Shown piece by piece: positions 55,078-63,273 of a DNA stretch of 64,000 nt. Below the pieces are notes generated by a model. That model ran no database searches and was not told where the DNA came from. It saw only the letters and a program-made list of their open reading frames with translations. The DNA lies in the NCBI GenBank assembly GCA_018968885.1, contig JAGWZK010000001.1:287870-351869 (forward strand), given 5' to 3'. This DNA comes from Planctomycetota bacterium. Lineage in GTDB: Bacteria > Planctomycetota > Phycisphaerae > Phycisphaerales > UBA1924. Numbering within the stretch: the first letter of the stretch is position 1; each line of letters starts with the position of its first letter. Made by a program: the position numbers and the translations under genes.

Positions 55078-55812
55078 TCACATGGGGCCGCGAGCGGGGG
55101 CGTTGATGCGGACGGGGACGGGCTGCATCGTGGCGCGGCCCAGCTCGTCCTGGGTGGCGCCGAAGGTGTACAGGTCAGGAACCTGAACCCGCTCGAGAAT
55201 CTGGCGAACGTAGTAGACGTCGTAGCCGATGGTGCCGTCCGTGAGAGCGGTGGGGGTGGCGCGGATGAGGACCTTGTCGGGGAGTTCGCCGACGACGCGG
55301 CCTTCCTCGTGGCCCTGATCGAGATAGCGGGCGAGATAGTCTTCCGTAGGACGGGTGGTGCTGTTGTTGAATTGGGGAATGATGCTGGCGGATTGTGCCG
55401 GGTTGGAGACGTTGGTTGAGGTGGGGTTGAGACGGCCTGAGTAGAAGGCGATAGCGAGGGCGGCGGCGGCGGCCCAGCCGAGGTAGCCGCGAGAGTGGCT
55501 GAAGAAGCGGCGGTCAGGTGTTTCGGCGCGATCGAGTTCGCGGCGGGCCTCTTCGAGGCGGATGGGACGCATGGCGTCGGCTTCGGAGGGGAGGGTGATG
55601 GCGCTGGCACGGCTTGCTGCGGCATGGGCCGCCTGAGAGAGAGAGAGGGCATCGCGCTGAGCGAGGGCGAGCTCGCGCCAGGCGACGGTGTTGGTCCCGG
55701 CGGCGGATTCGAAGGCGGACCAGTGGGCGGGCGTGGTATCGTGATCGACGACGCGCGAGATCAGGAGATCGAGGTCCTCGGTTGGGTCAGGTTGTGAGGC
55801 ATCGGGTGTCAC
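55078..55812 (-). CDS. Anti-sigma-factor-like membrane protein
   Basis: 244 residues from GTG 55812. The N-terminus (DLDLLISRVVDHDTTPAHWS) resembles the short helical anti-sigma domain of planctomycete regulators. One transmembrane helix (GYLGWAAAAALAIAFYSG, about 108-125) separates it from a periplasmic part of about 115 residues (DYDVYYVRQILERVQVP-like). No sigma factor is adjacent: upstream is the BRCT-like gene and downstream the PDZ gene. So the call is tentative; the sigma partner would be elsewhere. Confidence 0.55.
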   Translation of the reverse strand: MTPDASQPDPTEDLDLLISRVVDHDTTPAHWSAFESAAGTNTVAWRELALAQRDALSLSQAAHAAASRASAITLPSEADAMRPIRLEEARRELDRAETPDRRFFSHSRGYLGWAAAAALAIAFYSGRLNPTSTNVSNPAQSASIIPQFNNSTTRPTEDYLARYLDQGHEEGRVVGELPDKVLIRATPTALTDGTIGYDVYYVRQILERVQVPDLYTFGATQDELGRATMQPVPVRINAPARGPM

Positions 55813-55878
55813 TGCACATGTGGATGCGCGAGGATGGTGGGTCCGTCACAAAGTTGTTGCAGTTGACTTGCGAGCAAG

Positions 55879-55889
55879 TAGTCCGATAA
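55879..55889 (-). promoter_or_regulatory. TTATCGGACTA upstream motif, copy 2
   Basis: On the minus strand TTTATCGGACTACTT lies about 70 bases upstream of the anti-sigma-like gene. It shares an 11-base core with the copy at 57549-57559. Confidence 0.35.
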
Positions 55890-55945
55890 ATAACAGATTG
55901 GCCGCATTTGGCGTTGAGACCATGAGGTGACCGCGGAACGGCCAA

Positions 55946-55972
55946 AGAAAAAACCCCGCGTGAGCGGGGTTT
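55946..55972 (-). terminator. Rho-independent terminator of the 55998 gene
   Basis: AAACCCCGC (55951-55959) pairs with GCGGGGTTT (55964-55972) around GTGA; on the minus strand a TTTTTTC run follows. It lies 26 bases beyond the stop at 55998. Confidence 0.92.
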
Positions 55973-55997
55973 GGGGGGATCATTTTGTGCGAGTGAT

Positions 55998-57365
55998 TCA
56001 GTTGCGTCCGACGAGGGTGTAAATGCGGCTCTCGCTGAGGATCGGGATGCTGGTCGAGACGGCCTGCTTGTACATCGTGTCGTAGCGCTGAATTTCGCGT
56101 TCGCGGCGGATGAACTCCTGCACCACTTCGATCGGAGCATCGGTGGCGGGGCGGGGGCCGAGGACGGGGCGCTCGCCCATCACGAGGAAATCGACATCGC
56201 CGTTGAGATCATCGACGACCTTGCCGCCCCATTCCTCGACGAGGGCGACGATGTCGCGGCGTTCGATGGCTGTGGCGATGGTGTCGGAGTTGCTGTCGAA
56301 GTTTCCAAAGACGACAAACTTGTAGGTCTTGCGGGCGTCGTAGATGGGGTTGACCAAAACGTCGCCGGTGATGACGGGTTGGCCGCGATTCTCGCTGACA
56401 ATGCGGCAGGTGCTGGATTCATCGCCGACGTTGACGACTTCAAGCAGGGCCTTGGCATTGGGGTAGTTGCCATCGGCATCGGGCTTGGCGGCGCGGGCAT
56501 CGGTGTAGACGCCGAAACGCATGCCGAGCTGGATCTTGTTCTTGCGACCAAGGGAGATGAAGGCCTGGCGCTCGCCTGGGTTGAGGCCGGTGACGGAACC
56601 ATCGACGAGGGAGGCCTCGTCTTCGGGGCGGAGGAGTTCGCCCTTCTTCTCGCCGCGAAGGACGGAAAGCTGATTCGTCAGGACGAGGTTCTCTTCCTTG
56701 AGCTTGTCGAGTTGATCCTTGAGCTTGGTCTCGCGATCATCGGCCGCGTTGCGCTGCTCGCTGATTCGCTTTTCAAAATCCTGCTTGGATTTCTCGAAGC
56801 CGTCGCGGTAGGCATCGGCGTCGGTTTTGGTGCGGCCGACATCATCTGCCAGAGACTTGTAGCTTTCATCCATCTGCTTGCGGAGTTTCTCGTAGCGCTC
56901 GGCCTGTGCCGCGGCGTCGGCGAGCGCAGCTTCGCGGGCGCGGTTGGCTTCGGCGCTCTGTGATGAGGCGCTGGAAAGATCGGTGTTCAGCCCGGTGATG
57001 ATGTTGAGGAGGGCCTGATTCTCCGAGCCCTTGACGGCATCAACCTTGCTCTTGAAAGAGGCGGGGGTATCGCGGCGCGAACCGGTGACGCGCTCCATGG
57101 CGTTGCCGTAGCTCTCAGAGAGGTAGCCAACAAGGGACTTTTTGTTCTGCTTGGCCTCGGCCAGAATGGCGCGGACGGCCTCGGTGTTCTTTTCGGCACC
57201 GGTGACGAAATCGCTGTTCTGGCTTTCGGCATCGGCCTGGGCGCGCTTGGCGTTGTTGGCTTGACCGAAAAAGACGACGGTGGTGACGAACAAGGCAAGC
57301 GTGAGAATCGAGAGGACGGTAATGGTGATGCCGGCTCCGAGACCTGCGCTGGTACGACCTGACAT
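55998..57365 (-). CDS. Membrane-anchored coiled-coil protein with BRCT-like C-terminus
   Basis: 455 residues from the ATG at 57365, with GGGAG 7 bases upstream. One N-terminal transmembrane helix (ITITVLSILTLALFVTTVVF) is followed by a long coiled coil (about 40-255). A beta-rich domain follows (QAFISLGRKNKIQLGMRFGV, then DVLVNPIYDARKTYKFVVFG). The region around YKFVVFGNF...LVEEWGGKVVDDLNGDVD...FLVMGERP (about 355-410) resembles a BRCT domain of the DNA-ligase type: strand, helix with a conserved GG, strand, then a D-F-L-V strand. A BRCT in an envelope coiled-coil protein is unexpected. Function unknown. Confidence 0.8.
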   Translation of the reverse strand: MSGRTSAGLGAGITITVLSILTLALFVTTVVFFGQANNAKRAQADAESQNSDFVTGAEKNTEAVRAILAEAKQNKKSLVGYLSESYGNAMERVTGSRRDTPASFKSKVDAVKGSENQALLNIITGLNTDLSSASSQSAEANRAREAALADAAAQAERYEKLRKQMDESYKSLADDVGRTKTDADAYRDGFEKSKQDFEKRISEQRNAADDRETKLKDQLDKLKEENLVLTNQLSVLRGEKKGELLRPEDEASLVDGSVTGLNPGERQAFISLGRKNKIQLGMRFGVYTDARAAKPDADGNYPNAKALLEVVNVGDESSTCRIVSENRGQPVITGDVLVNPIYDARKTYKFVVFGNFDSNSDTIATAIERRDIVALVEEWGGKVVDDLNGDVDFLVMGERPVLGPRPATDAPIEVVQEFIRREREIQRYDTMYKQAVSTSIPILSESRIYTLVGRN

Positions 57366-57548
57366 AGAGGAACTCCCAAACAGACCGACGAGTGGTCCCC
57401 GGCGCGTGCCGCGCGTTTGACAATCCCGGCGCACTTGCGCCTGGGAGATCAACAGGGGTCGCTAGGGTACACCATTTCTAACTGTCAGGCGCGGCCGAGG
57501 TTTCGAGAGCGAGGGGAGATGGCGGGAAGTAGTTGAACCGATGTAAAT

Positions 57549-57559
57549 TAGTCCGATAA
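57549..57559 (-). promoter_or_regulatory. TTATCGGACTA upstream motif, copy 3
   Basis: On the minus strand TGTATTATCGGACTAATTTAC lies about 185 bases upstream of the 57365 start. It matches the copy at 26528 over about 17 of 20 positions. Confidence 0.35.
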
Positions 57560-57590
57560 TACACGGGCTGTGGGGCGTTGGGGGTGAAAT

Positions 57591-57626
57591 GAAAACACCC
57601 CTCAACAGGTGGTGTTGAGGGGTGTT
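57591..57626 (-). terminator. Rho-independent terminator of the PEP-CTERM gene
   Basis: AACACCCCTCAAC (57594-57606) pairs perfectly with GTTGAGGGGTGTT (57614-57626), 13 base pairs; on the minus strand TTTTC follows. It lies 25 bases beyond the stop at 57651. Confidence 0.93.
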
Positions 57627-57650
57627 GAATAGTCGGATTGAGGAATGAAA

Positions 57651-58373
57651 TCAGCGGCGACGGCGGCGGAGGGAAGCGGCAGCGCCGAGACCCATCAGGG
57701 CGGCGGTGCTGGGAGCAGGCACGCGGATGTTGGGCTCATTCAGGGCGGTGCCGTACTGGAAAGACACATTGCCGATGCGGCTGAGGTCAAAGTTGCTGCC
57801 GACGCCACCGAGGGTGAAGACGACGGAGTGCTTGATCAGGGCCTGGGTGCCGGTGACGGGTGTGTTGCCGGTGGCCAGGTTGTCACCCATGGAGGTGATG
57901 CCGTACTCGAGGCCGTTGGGTCCGGTGGGGCCTTGCAAGTTGTTGCCGGGGAAGAGGTTGCCGGGGCCGAAAAGTCCGAAACCGGCGGATCCGATGCCAT
58001 ATGCCGCGGATCCGGGCGCGCCGCTGAGGCCACCCACGTAGCACCATTCGCCGCCGACGACGTTGCCGGGGTCAGTGGTGCCGAAGGCGACGGTGGAGCC
58101 GCCAGCAACGACCGCGCTGACGCGGCTGAGAGAGAGGGCGGAGCCGGAGATATCAAAGAAAATGCCGGTGAGGACATCAACGGGAACCAGAACATCGTGC
58201 ATGGAGATGTTGGAGAGCGTGACCTGAAGGTTGGAGCCAACTACATCAAAGGTGGCCTAGGCCGAACGAGTGCCAACGGTGGCGGTAAAGGTCTGGCTCG
58301 CCATCGCGGAGGCCGAAATCGTGGCCGCAACGAAAGCGCAACCCGCAGCGCGGGCAAAAATCGAACTCTTCAT
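57651..58373 (-). pseudogene. PEP-CTERM-type surface protein interrupted by an amber codon
   Basis: The ATG at 58373 opens a signal peptide (MKSSIFARAAGCAFVAATIS, then ASAMASQ). At codon 39 the frame meets TAG (58257-58259), then continues open to TGA at 57651. The C-terminus is a sorting signal: VPAPSTAALMGLGAAASLRR followed by an Arg tail. The middle (DVLVPVDVLTGIFFDISGS; NEPNIRVPAPS) resembles exosortase-dependent surface proteins. TAG sits where Gln would fit (SA-Q-ATFDVVG). So the gene is inactivated, miscalled at one base, or read through. Processing would need an exosortase, which is not in this window. Confidence 0.7.
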
Positions 58374-58413
58374 CTCTCTATCCCCCTAAACACACAACAC
58401 ACCCACATCCCAT

Positions 58414-58449
58414 GGCACAGCCGAGTCGCGGAACCCGGTGGAACATGCC
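58414..58449 (-). other. Leader hairpin of the PEP-CTERM gene
   Basis: On the minus strand GGCA and TGCC form an outer stem, and CCGGGT pairs with ACTCGG (one G-T wobble) around TCCGCG. It lies about 40-75 bases upstream of the 58373 start. It may be a leader RNA structure; no riboswitch class is recognised. Confidence 0.3.
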
Positions 58450-58611
58450 ACCCCTTATCCCCTACAGAACACATGTACCTTACATTTGTGATTCGCCGCG
58501 GACTACAAAACGCTGCATATTTCGCACGAAAACACCATACCCGGACGTTGCGTGACATCCGATTATCTTGCGCGTATGGCACCATGTGAACATGGGCAAT
58601 CTGATAAAAAC

Positions 58612-60339
58612 TTAGACCTTCGGTCCGGAATCGCCGAGCGCGGCGAGGCGATCGGCGTATTGAGCGCGGAGGGGTTCGACGACGTCGGCGATGAAGCGTT
58701 CAGTTTGTTCGACGCTGCGGCCGACGTACTTCATCGGGTCCAGCAATCCATCCCAGTTCAGCTCCGCCGACAAGGCCCCGCCTCGGCTCGTGCTCCAGAA
58801 GTTCTTATCCCCCTTCAATCGATCAATCAGATCGTTCTCCGCGCCCTCCTGCTTCACCCGGAATCCCGCCGCCTGCGCATGCTGACGAATCACTTCGTGA
58901 TAGCGCTGGCGGTCGCCGCCGAGTTTGACACATTCCATCAGCAGGTTTTCGGTGGCCATGAAGGGGAGCTCGGCCATGAGGTTCTTGCGCACCGTGGCTT
59001 CGTGGACCACTAAGCCGCTGGCGACGTTGTGCATCAGGTCGAGTGCGCCATCGAGGGCGAGAAACGCCTCGGGGAGGGAGAGGCGACGGTTGGAGGAATC
59101 GTCGAGGGTGCGTTCGAGCCATTGGGTGGCGGCAGTGTCGTAGGCATTGCCGACGAGATTCATGACGAAGCGCGTCAAGCCGCAGATGCGTTCGCAGCGC
59201 ATGGGATTGCGCTTGTAGGGCATGGCAGAGGAGCCGATTTGTTTGGACTCGAAGGGCTCATCGATTTCCTTGCGGTTAGAGAGGAGGCGGATGTCGGTGG
59301 CGATCTTGTGGAGGACGGAAGCGGTGGAGGCAAGGTCGGCGAGGATGAAGGTATCGACGACGCGGGGGTAGGTTTGGCCGGTGAGTTGGACTGTTTGCTC
59401 TTTGAGGTATCCGACCGCGTGCTCATCGAGCAGTTGAGACATCGGGCGAGACTTGTACTCGGCAAGCCACGATTGAGTGCGTGCGGATCGTGCTTGGTCG
59501 CCGGCGGCGGTTGCTTTGGCGATTTCGGCTTCGGCTTGCCGGATGTTTCGATCTCGCACTCTCGTGACGTACTCGATCGTCGATTCGTTTGCGCCGGTTT
59601 CCTCGTCCAAAACAAATTCTCGCTTCAGCGTCTGGGCCGCTTCGGCATCCATTCGATCGACTTTCATCGAGTCGTTGCTAAATAGAGCAAGAAAGGATGC
59701 TTGAGTGCCGGTCGCGCCTCGAAAGCCACGCGGCTTGGAGCTGAATAGCCGCGAATCATCGATCAGGCTGAGATCGTGCGCCCATTGTGTGATGCGTCGG
59801 CCGACAGTGGTGGGCTGTGCGGGCTGGTAATGTGTAAAGCCAAGCGTCGGCACATGAACCCACTTGGCGCCCGCGGCTCCAAGCGACGAAACGCACGCCG
59901 CGATTTTGGTCAGGATCAAGCAGGTGGCTTGATGGATGATGAGGAAGTCCGCATTACACACCACATCCTGACTCGTCATGCCGAGATGGATGATTCCTTT
60001 GGCCTTCGGACACGCATCACCCAACGCGTGCACGTGGGCCATGACATCGTGCCGCAGTTCGCGCTCATACTTCTTCGCCAGTTCGATCTCTGCATCCGTA
60101 ATCCCACCCGGCCGCTCTACCACAGCCCGCAGTTCCTCCACTTGCTCGTTGCTCACCGGCAGGCCTAGTTTGTGCTGGGCTTCGGCGACGGCGAGCCAGA
60201 TGCGCCGCCAAGTGTTGAACTTGTGGCGCGGCGACCAGAGCGTAAGCATCTCTTTGCTGGCGTTGCGCTCGGCGAGGGGGCTGGTGTAGGTGTCGTTGGG
60301 GGAGGGGGAGTTGGGGGAGGGGGACGAGTTGGGGGTCAT
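58612..60339 (-). CDS. purB: Adenylosuccinate lyase with an internal insertion
   Basis: 575 residues. Fumarase/ASL superfamily motifs: GMTSQDVVCNADFLIIHQAT, then THYQPAQPTTVGRR, and the signature GSSAMPYKRNPMRCER. It cleaves SAICAR and adenylosuccinate in purine synthesis, giving AMP. Between NDSMKVDRMDAEAAQTLKR and TVQLTGQTYPRVVD there are about 75 extra residues (REFVLDEETGANESTIEYVT... to DEHAVGYLKEQ) compared with typical ASL. HepT lies 28 bases upstream on the same strand, so purB may be co-transcribed with the toxin-antitoxin pair. Confidence 0.95.
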   Translation of the reverse strand: MTPNSSPSPNSPSPNDTYTSPLAERNASKEMLTLWSPRHKFNTWRRIWLAVAEAQHKLGLPVSNEQVEELRAVVERPGGITDAEIELAKKYERELRHDVMAHVHALGDACPKAKGIIHLGMTSQDVVCNADFLIIHQATCLILTKIAACVSSLGAAGAKWVHVPTLGFTHYQPAQPTTVGRRITQWAHDLSLIDDSRLFSSKPRGFRGATGTQASFLALFSNDSMKVDRMDAEAAQTLKREFVLDEETGANESTIEYVTRVRDRNIRQAEAEIAKATAAGDQARSARTQSWLAEYKSRPMSQLLDEHAVGYLKEQTVQLTGQTYPRVVDTFILADLASTASVLHKIATDIRLLSNRKEIDEPFESKQIGSSAMPYKRNPMRCERICGLTRFVMNLVGNAYDTAATQWLERTLDDSSNRRLSLPEAFLALDGALDLMHNVASGLVVHEATVRKNLMAELPFMATENLLMECVKLGGDRQRYHEVIRQHAQAAGFRVKQEGAENDLIDRLKGDKNFWSTSRGGALSAELNWDGLLDPMKYVGRSVEQTERFIADVVEPLRAQYADRLAALGDSGPKV

Positions 60340-60367
60340 GGTGTTGTGTCCGTCGCGAAACGTGCGT

Positions 60368-60730
60368 TTAGTTGGATCGTGGTGGCGGGTTGGTTGCGAT
60401 GATGGCTTCCAGTTGCGTCATCAGCGATGGAATGTGAGTGGTCGCAATCCGCCACAGTTTATCGTGCTGCAGATCGCCATATTCATGCGCGATGATGTGG
60501 CGCGTCGCGATGATCGCACTCCATGGAATGTTGTGGTGCTTCTCGCGAAAGTCATCACTCACACCGCGTGCCGCCTCGCCGATAATCTCCACACCTCGCT
60601 CCACCGCATAACGCAAAGCGATGTCCGCTTCATACTCCGCGAGAGTCTTGGTCGCTGTCAGCGAAGTGACGACTTTCGCAGCCTCCAGCATGTCCCACAC
60701 ATACTTGAAATCACTGCGATCACGCGGCAT
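60368..60730 (-). CDS. HepT-like toxin (DUF86)
   Basis: 120 residues. The HepT family motif R-x4-H-x-Y is seen in ATRHIIAHEYG, with the helical core (YVWDMLEAAKVVTSLTATKT, AVERGVEIIGEAARGV) typical of DUF86. HepT proteins are HEPN-fold RNases whose activity is blocked by AMPylation of the motif tyrosine by the MntA antitoxin. It overlaps the mntA gene by 11 bases. Confidence 0.92.
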   Translation of the reverse strand: MPRDRSDFKYVWDMLEAAKVVTSLTATKTLAEYEADIALRYAVERGVEIIGEAARGVSDDFREKHHNIPWSAIIATRHIIAHEYGDLQHDKLWRIATTHIPSLMTQLEAIIATNPPPRSN

Positions 60731-61028
60731 ACAGCACGCGTTGTGTCCGGTGAATCGAATCCTTCATATACGGATTCCGCACCGCACCTTCCTCAATGAT
60801 GTCTACCGGACGTCCAAAGATGGCTGCGCACTCTTCCCGCAGGCGCACAATATCGAACATGTCCCAGGTCATTGCCGGGTCAAATTGCAGCACAATGTCC
60901 ACATCGCTCTCTTGCGTTGCTTCCGGCGTGAATGCCGATCCAATCAGCCCGAGGCGCACGATTCCCCAGCGCTTGCACAGCGATTGAATCGCCGCGGAGG
61001 GAATCGAATTGGGACTCTGTGCTGGCAT
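60720..61028 (-). CDS. MntA-like nucleotidyltransferase antitoxin
   Basis: 102 residues from the ATG at 61028; a TTG at 61034 would add two residues. The nucleotidyltransferase core is GLIGSAFTPEATQESDVDIV, a GS-x10-DxD motif, with a third acidic residue in GRPVDIIEE. MntA antitoxins transfer AMP to HepT and neutralise it. The 11-base overlap with hepT is the usual arrangement of the pair. Confidence 0.92.
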   Translation of the reverse strand: MPAQSPNSIPSAAIQSLCKRWGIVRLGLIGSAFTPEATQESDVDIVLQFDPAMTWDMFDIVRLREECAAIFGRPVDIIEEGAVRNPYMKDSIHRTQRVLYAA

Positions 61029-61084
61029 GCCCAATTCTAAGCCGCTGACATCGCGGCATCACCTCCCCCTCATACCCTTCCCTC

Positions 61085-62380
61085 ATGACCCACGTCGTCA
61101 TCATCGGCGCTGGTTTTGCAGGATTAGAAGCAGCCAAGCGATTGCGGCATGCCCCCGTCCGCATCACCGTCATTGATCGCCGCAACCACCACCTCTTTCA
61201 ACCCATGCTCTATCAGGTCGCCACCGCCGGCCTCTCCCCTGCACACATCGCCGCCCCCATCCGCGGCATCCTCTCCAAAAGCGCCAACACCGAAGTCATC
61301 CTCGCGCAGGTCAACTCCATCGATGCCGCCTCACGCACCATCTCCACCGATCAGGGCCCCATCTCCTTCGACATCCTCATTCTCGCCACCGGTGCCACTC
61401 ATTCCTACTTCGGTCACGATGCCTGGTCCGCCGTTGCCCCGGGCCTGAAGACCATCGATGATGCACTCGAAATCCGCCGCCGCTTTCTGCTGGCCTTCGA
61501 AGCCGCCGAGCGCGAGACAGATGATTCCCGCCGCCGCGCCCTCATGACCTTCATCGTCATCGGCGCCGGTCCCACCGGTGTCGAAACTGCCGGCGCAATC
61601 GCCGAGATCGCTCGCACCGTCATCCGCCGCGATTTCAGACACATCGACACATCGCAAGCCCGCGTCATCCTCATCGAGGGTCAAGACCGCGTCCTTCCCT
61701 CCGGCTTCCCCGCACATCTTTCAGAGCGTGCTCGCCAGGATCTCGCCTCCATGGGTGTAGAGGTCATGCTCAACACCCGCGTCACCGATATTCAGGGTGG
61801 TGAGTCTCCTCATGTCTGCATCGGCGAGGAACGCATTCACGCTCACAACATCATCTGGGCCGCTGGTGTTCGTGGCTCACCGGTTGCCGCGACGCTGCAT
61901 GTGCCCACCGATTCCGCAGGCCGCGTCATCGTCAATCCTGATCTCTCCATCCCCAATCACCCCAACATCTTCGTCGTCGGCGATCTGGCCAAAGTCATCA
62001 ATCCCGATGGCACACCCGTCCCCGGTGTCTGTCCCGCGGCAGTCCAGATGGGCCGCTTCGTCGCCGACATCATCAACACCGAATGCCGCAGCACACAATC
62101 TCCGAAACCTCCGCGTCCCGCCTTCTCATACTTTGATAAAGGCGCCCTCGCCACCATTGGCCGCTCTCGCGCTGTCGCCTCGCTTCCTTTCCTGGGTTCC
62201 AAACGCATCCCCTTCACCGGCTTCATTGCCTGGGCGTTGTGGGCCGGAGTGCACGTCTTCTTCCTCATCAGCTTCCGCAGTCGCATCATGGTGATGCTGG
62301 AATGGATCTGGGCCTACATCTTCTTCTCTCGCGGTGCGCGATTGATCACATCCGGGCCAGAGACGAAGAAGAGGGAGTAA
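61085..62380 (+). CDS. Type II NADH dehydrogenase (NDH-2)
   Basis: 431 residues. FAD-binding VVIIGAGFAGLEAAKRL, the NDH-2 segment HHLFQPMLYQVATAGLSPAH, the NAD-binding FIVIGAGPTGVETAGAIAE, and the second FAD motif IFVVGDLAKV. The C-terminus has a hydrophobic helix (IAWALWAGVHVFFLISF) that attaches the enzyme to the membrane. It oxidises NADH and reduces quinone without pumping protons. Its last 55 codons are duplicated 1070 bases downstream (63274-63439). Confidence 0.95.
   Translation: MTHVVIIGAGFAGLEAAKRLRHAPVRITVIDRRNHHLFQPMLYQVATAGLSPAHIAAPIRGILSKSANTEVILAQVNSIDAASRTISTDQGPISFDILILATGATHSYFGHDAWSAVAPGLKTIDDALEIRRRFLLAFEAAERETDDSRRRALMTFIVIGAGPTGVETAGAIAEIARTVIRRDFRHIDTSQARVILIEGQDRVLPSGFPAHLSERARQDLASMGVEVMLNTRVTDIQGGESPHVCIGEERIHAHNIIWAAGVRGSPVAATLHVPTDSAGRVIVNPDLSIPNHPNIFVVGDLAKVINPDGTPVPGVCPAAVQMGRFVADIINTECRSTQSPKPPRPAFSYFDKGALATIGRSRAVASLPFLGSKRIPFTGFIAWALWAGVHVFFLISFRSRIMVMLEWIWAYIFFSRGARLITSGPETKKRE
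62204..62369 (+). repeat. Direct repeat, copy 1: NDH-2 3' end
   Basis: 166 bases aligned without gaps to 63274-63439. Within the aligned core I count nine or so differences, most of them synonymous. Confidence 0.9.
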
Positions 62381-62417
62381 ACGTGTACGCGAAAGTGGCA
62401 GGGGAGGCAAACTCGCA

Positions 62418-62723
62418 ATGAAAGACAAGTCACAGGTGGTGATTACCACAGCCGAGCTGCAGCGGGCACTTGCTGTGTTGTGCAAGCATCTTGAAGAGAT
62501 GGACCAAGCGGAAATCAAACTGCCCGCTCATCTGTATTGGTGGGTGCCACCAGATCAGCTTTACAACCCATGCGAAGAGCCCGACGATCTGGCACTCGGC
62601 GACCTCGGTGACAACTGGGATCAAATCGTGCGGATTGCGCAAGGCAATGATGAGCCAATCACGTACGCGTTTGTGTGGCTTGCAGAGGTGCTCAGAGCAG
62701 TTGGGCACAGCGCCAAAGGATGA
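62418..62723 (+). CDS. Small hypothetical protein
   Basis: 101 residues; GGGGAGG precedes the ATG at 62418 by 10 bases. The helical start (TTAELQRALAVLCKHLEEMD) and an acidic middle (PCEEPDDLALGDLGDNWDQI) fit a small soluble protein. It lies in the segment between the two NDH-2 end copies. No family recognised; an immunity-type protein is possible but unsupported. Confidence 0.6.
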   Translation: MKDKSQVVITTAELQRALAVLCKHLEEMDQAEIKLPAHLYWWVPPDQLYNPCEEPDDLALGDLGDNWDQIVRIAQGNDEPITYAFVWLAEVLRAVGHSAKG

Positions 62724-62786
62724 ATGTTGTGGCGGCAAACCCCAGCCGTGGATTGCGGTTTGCAAGGCAAGAGAAGCTTCTCGTTT

Positions 62787-63152
62787 TCAACCTGGATATC
62801 GCAGAACAAACAGCAGCATCACTGGCAACCCGAGCACACACCCCGCTAACACCAAAATGTCATCGAGTGAGTAGAACTGATAATCCCGGGCGAAGAAGAT
62901 GATTCGCCGCGTGGCGAGCACTCCCAGAGCGATGAGAAGCGCTCCACTCAACACATCAGCGAAGACTTTCCATCCCAACTCCGCGCGGAAGTGATAAGCA
63001 GCCACGACAGGCATCAGGAAAATCGTCCCGGGTGCAACGACCTTGCCCATGAGTGCCAGCGGTGCCACAATCCATCCAAGCACGCGAACACTCCGATGCC
63101 GCGAATTGAGCATGTTTTGCATCATCTGGGATCGGAATGAATATTGTGCCAT
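62787..63152 (-). CDS. Small membrane protein
   Basis: 121 residues. Three hydrophobic segments (WIVAPLALMGKVVAPGTIFL; VLSGALLIALGVLA; DILVLAGCVLGLPVMLLFVL) make it a likely inner-membrane protein. It is encoded opposite to its neighbours, between the NDH-2 gene and the duplicated fragment. No family recognised. Confidence 0.55.
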   Translation of the reverse strand: MAQYSFRSQMMQNMLNSRHRSVRVLGWIVAPLALMGKVVAPGTIFLMPVVAAYHFRAELGWKVFADVLSGALLIALGVLATRRIIFFARDYQFYSLDDILVLAGCVLGLPVMLLFVLRYPG

Positions 63153-63273
63153 ATCACCCTCGATGCCGCGCCCTTGGCAGGTCTTCCCTCCATCATTCTA
63201 TCTTGTGGCAAGACTGTCGACCGCGACTGATATGTCGTCACCGACTTGTCTTCCGACGGATCACGCTCCCCAG

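Noticed and set aside
57651..58202. The PEP-CTERM gene starting at the internal ATG 58202
   Set aside because: That start would lack a signal peptide. The upstream frame in phase encodes a good one, so a broken longer gene is the better reading.
22327..58259. Reassignment of TAG to glutamine in this organism
   Set aside because: The ferredoxin gene (32528-32791) ends in TAG at its natural family length, and reading through would run into antisense of uvrC. TAG therefore works as a stop.
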